Below are positions 36,868 through 39,634 of a stretch of 39,634 nucleotides of DNA, piece by piece; within the stretch, counting starts at the first letter, position 1, and every line of letters starts with the position of its first letter. The stretch is from Actinomycetaceae bacterium. GTDB taxonomy: Bacteria > Actinomycetota > Actinomycetes > Actinomycetales > Actinomycetaceae. The notes below the pieces were generated by a model, which was given only the letters and a program-made list of their open reading frames with translations, made no database searches and was not told where the DNA came from. The DNA lies in assembly GCA_015062745.1 (NCBI GenBank), contig SUUB01000005.1, positions 60,928 through 100,561 of the forward strand, written 5' to 3'. The position numbers were made by a program, and so were the translations under genes.

Positions 36868-37101
36868 ATGAGAGCGCGAATGGTTAGCGGGCGCCTCGGT
36901 GGCGGCCTTGCATCCGCTGTGCGCTCCTCCAGTGCGGATGGCGGCGGTCGTGCTGATAGTGCTGGATCGGCGATGGAATCGGCTCGGTTGAAGTCTGCAG
37001 CCCTACCCGATGATGTGGCGCGAGTGCTGGCACGTCCGGTATTTCGGGTCGCGACCGCGCGGAAGGTGGCGGTGCGACGGCGACTGAGAGAGAAGCGGTG
37101 A
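36868..37101 (+). CDS. Small basic protein, uncertain
   Basis: 77 aa open frame that fits neatly between the glycosylase (5 bases) and the EVE-like gene (4 bases). Low-complexity Gly/Ala/Ser in the first half; the second half (ALPDDVARVLARPVF) is followed by an Arg/Lys-rich end. No family recognised and no good ribosome binding site. The tight fit argues for a gene, the composition argues against. Confidence 0.3.
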   Translation: MRARMVSGRLGGGLASAVRSSSADGGGRADSAGSAMESARLKSAALPDDVARVLARPVFRVATARKVAVRRRLREKR

Positions 37102-37105
37102 CGCG

Positions 37106-37570
37106 GTGACTGAGAAAGAACGTGAGCCTGAGAGGGAACAACGGGCGTTCCTTTTTCTTGTGAATCCGAAGCTGGCCTACGACCCTTACCCTGACTGGCA
37201 GCGATGGATTCCGCAGTTGGATGTCGGCGCGCGGATTCGTTCTACATGGAACACGGGGGCGCGTCGCCGCGGCATGGCCGCAGGAGACCTCGGCGTCGTC
37301 GTCAAAGTCGGGCAGGCTCCACGCGGTGCGGTTGCTCTTGTGGAGATTTGCAGTGAGATTCATATGGGACCGCACTGGAATCCGCTGGCGCGCTCCCGTG
37401 AGACGGGCTACGTCGATATCGAGTTCACGGATCTCATGGAGTTGGACGACCCGGTGCCATTGAGCATGTTGCGGCTTGTCGCCCCCGGCGTGCGGTGGAC
37501 TCCGCGGATGTCCGGCACGGAGATTCCTCTGCAGGTAGTGCTCGAATTGCAGCGGCTCGTACGTCGATGA
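37106..37570 (+). CDS. Hypothetical protein with a PUA/EVE-like domain
   Basis: 154 aa. The layout resembles EVE-like domains of the PUA superfamily: FLFLVNPKLA at the start, a WNTG segment, then GDLGVVVKVGQAPRGAVAL (the usual GD-x4-hydrophobic-G block), SEIHMGPHW, and the strand pair YVDIEFTDLMELDD near the end. EVE-like domains often bind modified nucleobases in DNA or RNA, and similar N-terminal modules occur in HNH-type restriction proteins. Here only the domain is present, with no nuclease motif. GTG 37106 has a weak ribosome binding site. Adjacent to a DNA glycosylase gene and 118 bases before tyrS. Confidence 0.65.
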   Translation: MTEKEREPEREQRAFLFLVNPKLAYDPYPDWQRWIPQLDVGARIRSTWNTGARRRGMAAGDLGVVVKVGQAPRGAVALVEICSEIHMGPHWNPLARSRETGYVDIEFTDLMELDDPVPLSMLRLVAPGVRWTPRMSGTEIPLQVVLELQRLVRR

Positions 37571-37648
37571 TGGCGGCGGACGCGGACGGGCAGACCAAGC
37601 GCCGGGCGAGATTAGCGATCTTAGTGCTGACAGGGCAGACTTAGGCAT

Positions 37649-37667
37649 GTGCCCGATGGTCGGGCAC
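37649..37667 (+). other. Hairpin in the tyrS leader
   Basis: GTGCCCGA-TGG-TCGGGCAC is a perfect 8-bp stem with a 3-base loop, 10 bases before the AGGCGGAG ribosome binding site of tyrS. No T-run follows. It does not resemble a T-box. Confidence 0.55.
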
Positions 37668-37688
37668 AACCGTAGGAAAGGCGGAGAA

Positions 37689-38945
37689 GTGACTGACGTC
37701 CTCGACGAACTGCAGTGGCGTGGGCTTATTGCTCAGCACACCGACTTGGAAGCGCTGCGCAGCGCTCTGAACAACGGGCCAGTCACTTACTATTGCGGTT
37801 TTGATCCGACCGCACCCTCTTTGCATCACGGTCATCTGGTGGCGGTGAAGGTGATGCGGCACCTGCAGCTGGCCGGTCACCACCCCCTGGCGTTGGTAGG
37901 GGGAGCAACCGGTCTTATCGGCGATCCGCGCGCCAAGGGAGAACGCACGCTGAACACGAAGGACGTGGTGGCGCAGTGGGCGGACGCCCTGCGTGGCCAA
38001 CTGGAGAGCCTGCTCGATTTCGAGGGGGAGAATCCGGCGCGCATCGTCAACAACCTCGATTGGACGGCATCCATGAGCGCGGTCGACTTCCTGCGTGACC
38101 TGGGCAAGCATTTCCGCCTTGGAACGATGCTCTCAAAGGATATCGTCGCCCGCAGGCTCGCCAGCGAGGAGGGCATCTCGTTCACGGAGTTCAGTTACCA
38201 GATCCTGCAGGCGAACGACTACTTGGAGCTGTACCGGCGCTACGGTTGCACCCTGGAGGTGGGTGGCAATGATCAGTGGGGCAACCTTGTGGGAGGCATG
38301 GAGCTCATCCACAAGGTAGAGAACACCGATGTACATGTTCTGACCAACCCGCTTATCACCAAGTCGGACGGCACGAAGTTCGGAAAGACGGAGGGCGGAG
38401 CAATCTGGCTGAACCCGGAGATGTTCAGCCCGTACAAGTTCTACCAGTTCTGGCTCAATATCGCCGACGACGACGTTATCCGTATGCTCAAAATCTTCAC
38501 CTTCCGCACAAGGGAGGAGATTGAAGAACTGGAGCGAATGGTGCAGGAGCGCCCGGCGGCGCGGCAGGCACAGCGCACTCTGGCGCAGGACGTGACGACC
38601 TGGGTTCACGGAGCCGATGCTACCGAGCGCGTCATTGCGGCATCCCGGGCGTTATTCGGCGGTGAGGAATTGAACGCGCTGGATGCCGAAACCCTGGCCG
38701 ACGCCGTGGCCGAGTTGCCACAGGCGACTATCACTTTTGGGGAGCCTGTTGTCAACGCGTTTGTTCAAGCTGGACTCGAGAAGGGCATCGGCGCGGCACG
38801 ACGCACCGTTGCCTCCGGGGGACTCTATGTGAACAACCGGAAGGTGGTCGATGGTCAGGAAGTGCAGAGCGGCGATGTTCTGCCCGGCGGCATCGTGCTA
38901 CTGCGCAAGGGAAAGAAGAATCTCGCGGTGGCGCGGGTGCAATAG
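37689..38945 (+). CDS. tyrS: Tyrosine--tRNA ligase
   Basis: Class I synthetase that charges tRNA-Tyr, 418 aa. The HIGH motif is HHGH (46-49) in PTAPSLHHGHL, and the KMSKS-equivalent is KFGKT in TKSDGTKFGKTEGG (about 226-239). GGNDQWGN binds tyrosine. A C-terminal S4-like RNA-binding domain includes RRTVASGGLYVNNRKV. GTG 37689 is chosen because AGG-GGAG lies directly upstream and the family starts shortly before DELQWRGL; an in-frame ATG at 37647 would run through the leader hairpin. Confidence 0.96.
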   Translation: MTDVLDELQWRGLIAQHTDLEALRSALNNGPVTYYCGFDPTAPSLHHGHLVAVKVMRHLQLAGHHPLALVGGATGLIGDPRAKGERTLNTKDVVAQWADALRGQLESLLDFEGENPARIVNNLDWTASMSAVDFLRDLGKHFRLGTMLSKDIVARRLASEEGISFTEFSYQILQANDYLELYRRYGCTLEVGGNDQWGNLVGGMELIHKVENTDVHVLTNPLITKSDGTKFGKTEGGAIWLNPEMFSPYKFYQFWLNIADDDVIRMLKIFTFRTREEIEELERMVQERPAARQAQRTLAQDVTTWVHGADATERVIAASRALFGGEELNALDAETLADAVAELPQATITFGEPVVNAFVQAGLEKGIGAARRTVASGGLYVNNRKVVDGQEVQSGDVLPGGIVLLRKGKKNLAVARVQ

Positions 38946-39353
38946 GACCTGCCTGCTCCAGTTGTTCATGTAAGCAGTTGGCTCTCTTCGCGTCGGCGCA
39001 GGCATTGGGCCGTTCCCGCTGGTATCGGGCGCGGAGTTTGCCTGCGCCGAAGGCAAAGTACTCGGAGCTGTCCCCTTGCCTATGGCGAGCTGTGCTCCGT
39101 GTATCCATCCGACGGCCGCGAGGGCAAGGCGCGAGGGGAGCCTCGTGGCCTGTGGCCCGCCCACGATCAGTGCGGCGAACGCATCGGACGTGGAACCTAC
39201 CGGCGGGCGATCTACGAAGAGGTAAACGGTTCCTCGACCGGTGGCGGGCGGTGTAGCCAGACTCGGTGCGACGGCGGCCCCGTCATGCCGATACTCCATA
39301 TCGCCACGATTGCAGCGGAAGGGCGCGCGTGGGCTGTCTCACCCGATTCTGAC
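38946..39353. other. Gene-free region after tyrS
   Basis: About 400 bases with no gene I can support; overlapping open frames on both strands are low-complexity and match nothing known to me. It contains one long inverted repeat (listed separately) and no obvious terminator with a T-run. Confidence 0.6.
38993..39050. repeat. Perfect 12-bp inverted repeat with a 34-base loop
   Basis: TCGGCGCAGGCA (38993-39004) and TGCCTGCGCCGA (39039-39050) are exact reverse complements. The loop can form a further small stem (CCCG with CGGG). Confidence 0.75.
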
Positions 39354-39382
39354 TTGACCGGGCCCAGACGGCTGAGTAATCT
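39354..39382 (+). promoter_or_regulatory. Promoter P1 of the presumed rRNA operon
   Basis: TTGACC (39354-39359), a 17-base spacer and TAATCT (39377-39382). Among the best sigma-70-type promoters in the window. Confidence 0.7.
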
Positions 39383-39482
39383 CTTATCTGCTGCCGGAGC
39401 GCGGCGGAATCCAATGATGAAAATCGGCGGAATCAGTGCGCTCTGGGGCGGCGAGTTCTTCGAGGAAATCGCCTGGTTGCGG

Positions 39483-39511
39483 TTGACGCGGCCGGCGCAA
39501 TCCGGTAAGCT
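39483..39511 (+). promoter_or_regulatory. Promoter P2 of the presumed rRNA operon
   Basis: TTGACG (39483-39488), a 17-base spacer and TAAGCT (39506-39511), with start expected near 39518. Tandem promoters are typical of rRNA operons. Confidence 0.7.
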
Positions 39512-39517
39512 TGTATA

Positions 39518-39634
39518 GTGCCCCTTCCGGAGTCTGAGGCTCTTAGCCGAAGTCTTCTGGGGTGTGGGTGTGGTGTTTGGGTGCTTGATAGTGTGTCTGG
39601 TTTTTGTTTTTGTTGGTGGCTGGCTGTCTGCTGC
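39518..39634 (+). promoter_or_regulatory. Leader resembling a pre-16S rRNA antitermination region
   Basis: Composition changes abruptly to G/T-rich. The stretch 39572-39620, with TGTTTGGGTGCTTGATAGTG followed by TGTCTGG and runs of T, resembles the segment before 16S rRNA in mycobacteria and relatives (boxA-like TGTTTGAGAAC, then AATAGTGTGTTTGG; recalled). The 16S gene itself is beyond the window. Confidence 0.65.

Noticed and set aside
39210-39235. tRNA T-loop-like GGTTCCTCGACC
   Set aside because: No matching acceptor, D or anticodon stems could be drawn around it.
38898-39299. 133-codon open frame on the minus strand overlapping the end of tyrS
   Set aside because: Overlaps tyrS, low-complexity, no family match; probably a chance frame in high-GC DNA.
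39099-39518. 139-codon open frame on the plus strand after tyrS
   Set aside because: No recognisable domain or ribosome binding site, and it runs across both predicted rRNA promoters; overlapping minus-strand frames are just as long.

Overview
The window is a high-GC actinobacterial chromosome segment made almost entirely of core genes. Three things point to Actinobacteria: the phosphatidylinositol-mannoside lipid genes (PI synthase, acyltransferase, PimA), the run yebC-ruvCAB-yajC-secDF-apt-relA, and many mRNAs that appear leaderless. The family is probably Actinomycetaceae or close to it, but that is an inference from gene content and order. I see no insertion sequence, prophage, integrase, CRISPR array or tRNA gene.

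Layout. (1) 1-7373: thrS, then a chain of overlapping genes for PI/PIM lipid synthesis (pgsA, patA-like, pimA), a small membrane protein and a PrsW-type intramembrane protease. A Nudix gene overlaps the end of prsW. (2) 8161-11355: yebC, ruvC, ruvA, ruvB. A near-consensus LexA (SOS) box lies before ruvA. (3) 11623-18537: yajC-secD-secF (Sec accessory complex), apt and the (p)ppGpp enzyme relA. (4) 18494-20568, minus strand: an orphan AbiEi-like protein and a DUF349 protein with a clear terminator. (5) 20852-26375: a metallo-beta-lactamase-fold hydrolase, then hisS directly coupled to two dynamin-like GTPases. (6) 26431-36215: arginine biosynthesis, argC-J-B-D-R-G on the plus strand, a nitroreductase, then argF (minus) and argH (plus) diverging from a shared promoter that carries an ARG-box-like operator. 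A second such operator covers the argC promoter. (7) 36215-38945: a 3-methyladenine DNA glycosylase, a PUA/EVE-like protein and tyrS. (8) 38946-39634: no gene. It carries a long inverted repeat, two good sigma-70-type promoters (both with 17-bp spacers) and a G/T-rich leader resembling the actinobacterial pre-16S antitermination region, so an rRNA operon very probably begins just past the window.

How it works together. The arginine genes form one pathway from acetylglutamate to arginine with their own repressor inside the operon; the ornithine carbamoyltransferase is of the E. coli ArgI/ArcB type and sits outside it. Junctions within operons are mostly 1-4 bp overlaps (GTGA, ATGA, TAATG), which implies translational coupling. 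Eight separate transcription units have a -10-like hexamer 6-7 bases before the start codon and no clear Shine-Dalgarno sequence.

No wholly new multi-gene system is evident. The best leads are the hisS-linked dynamin pair, the glycosylase/EVE-like pair, the PrsW cluster and the regulatory sites.
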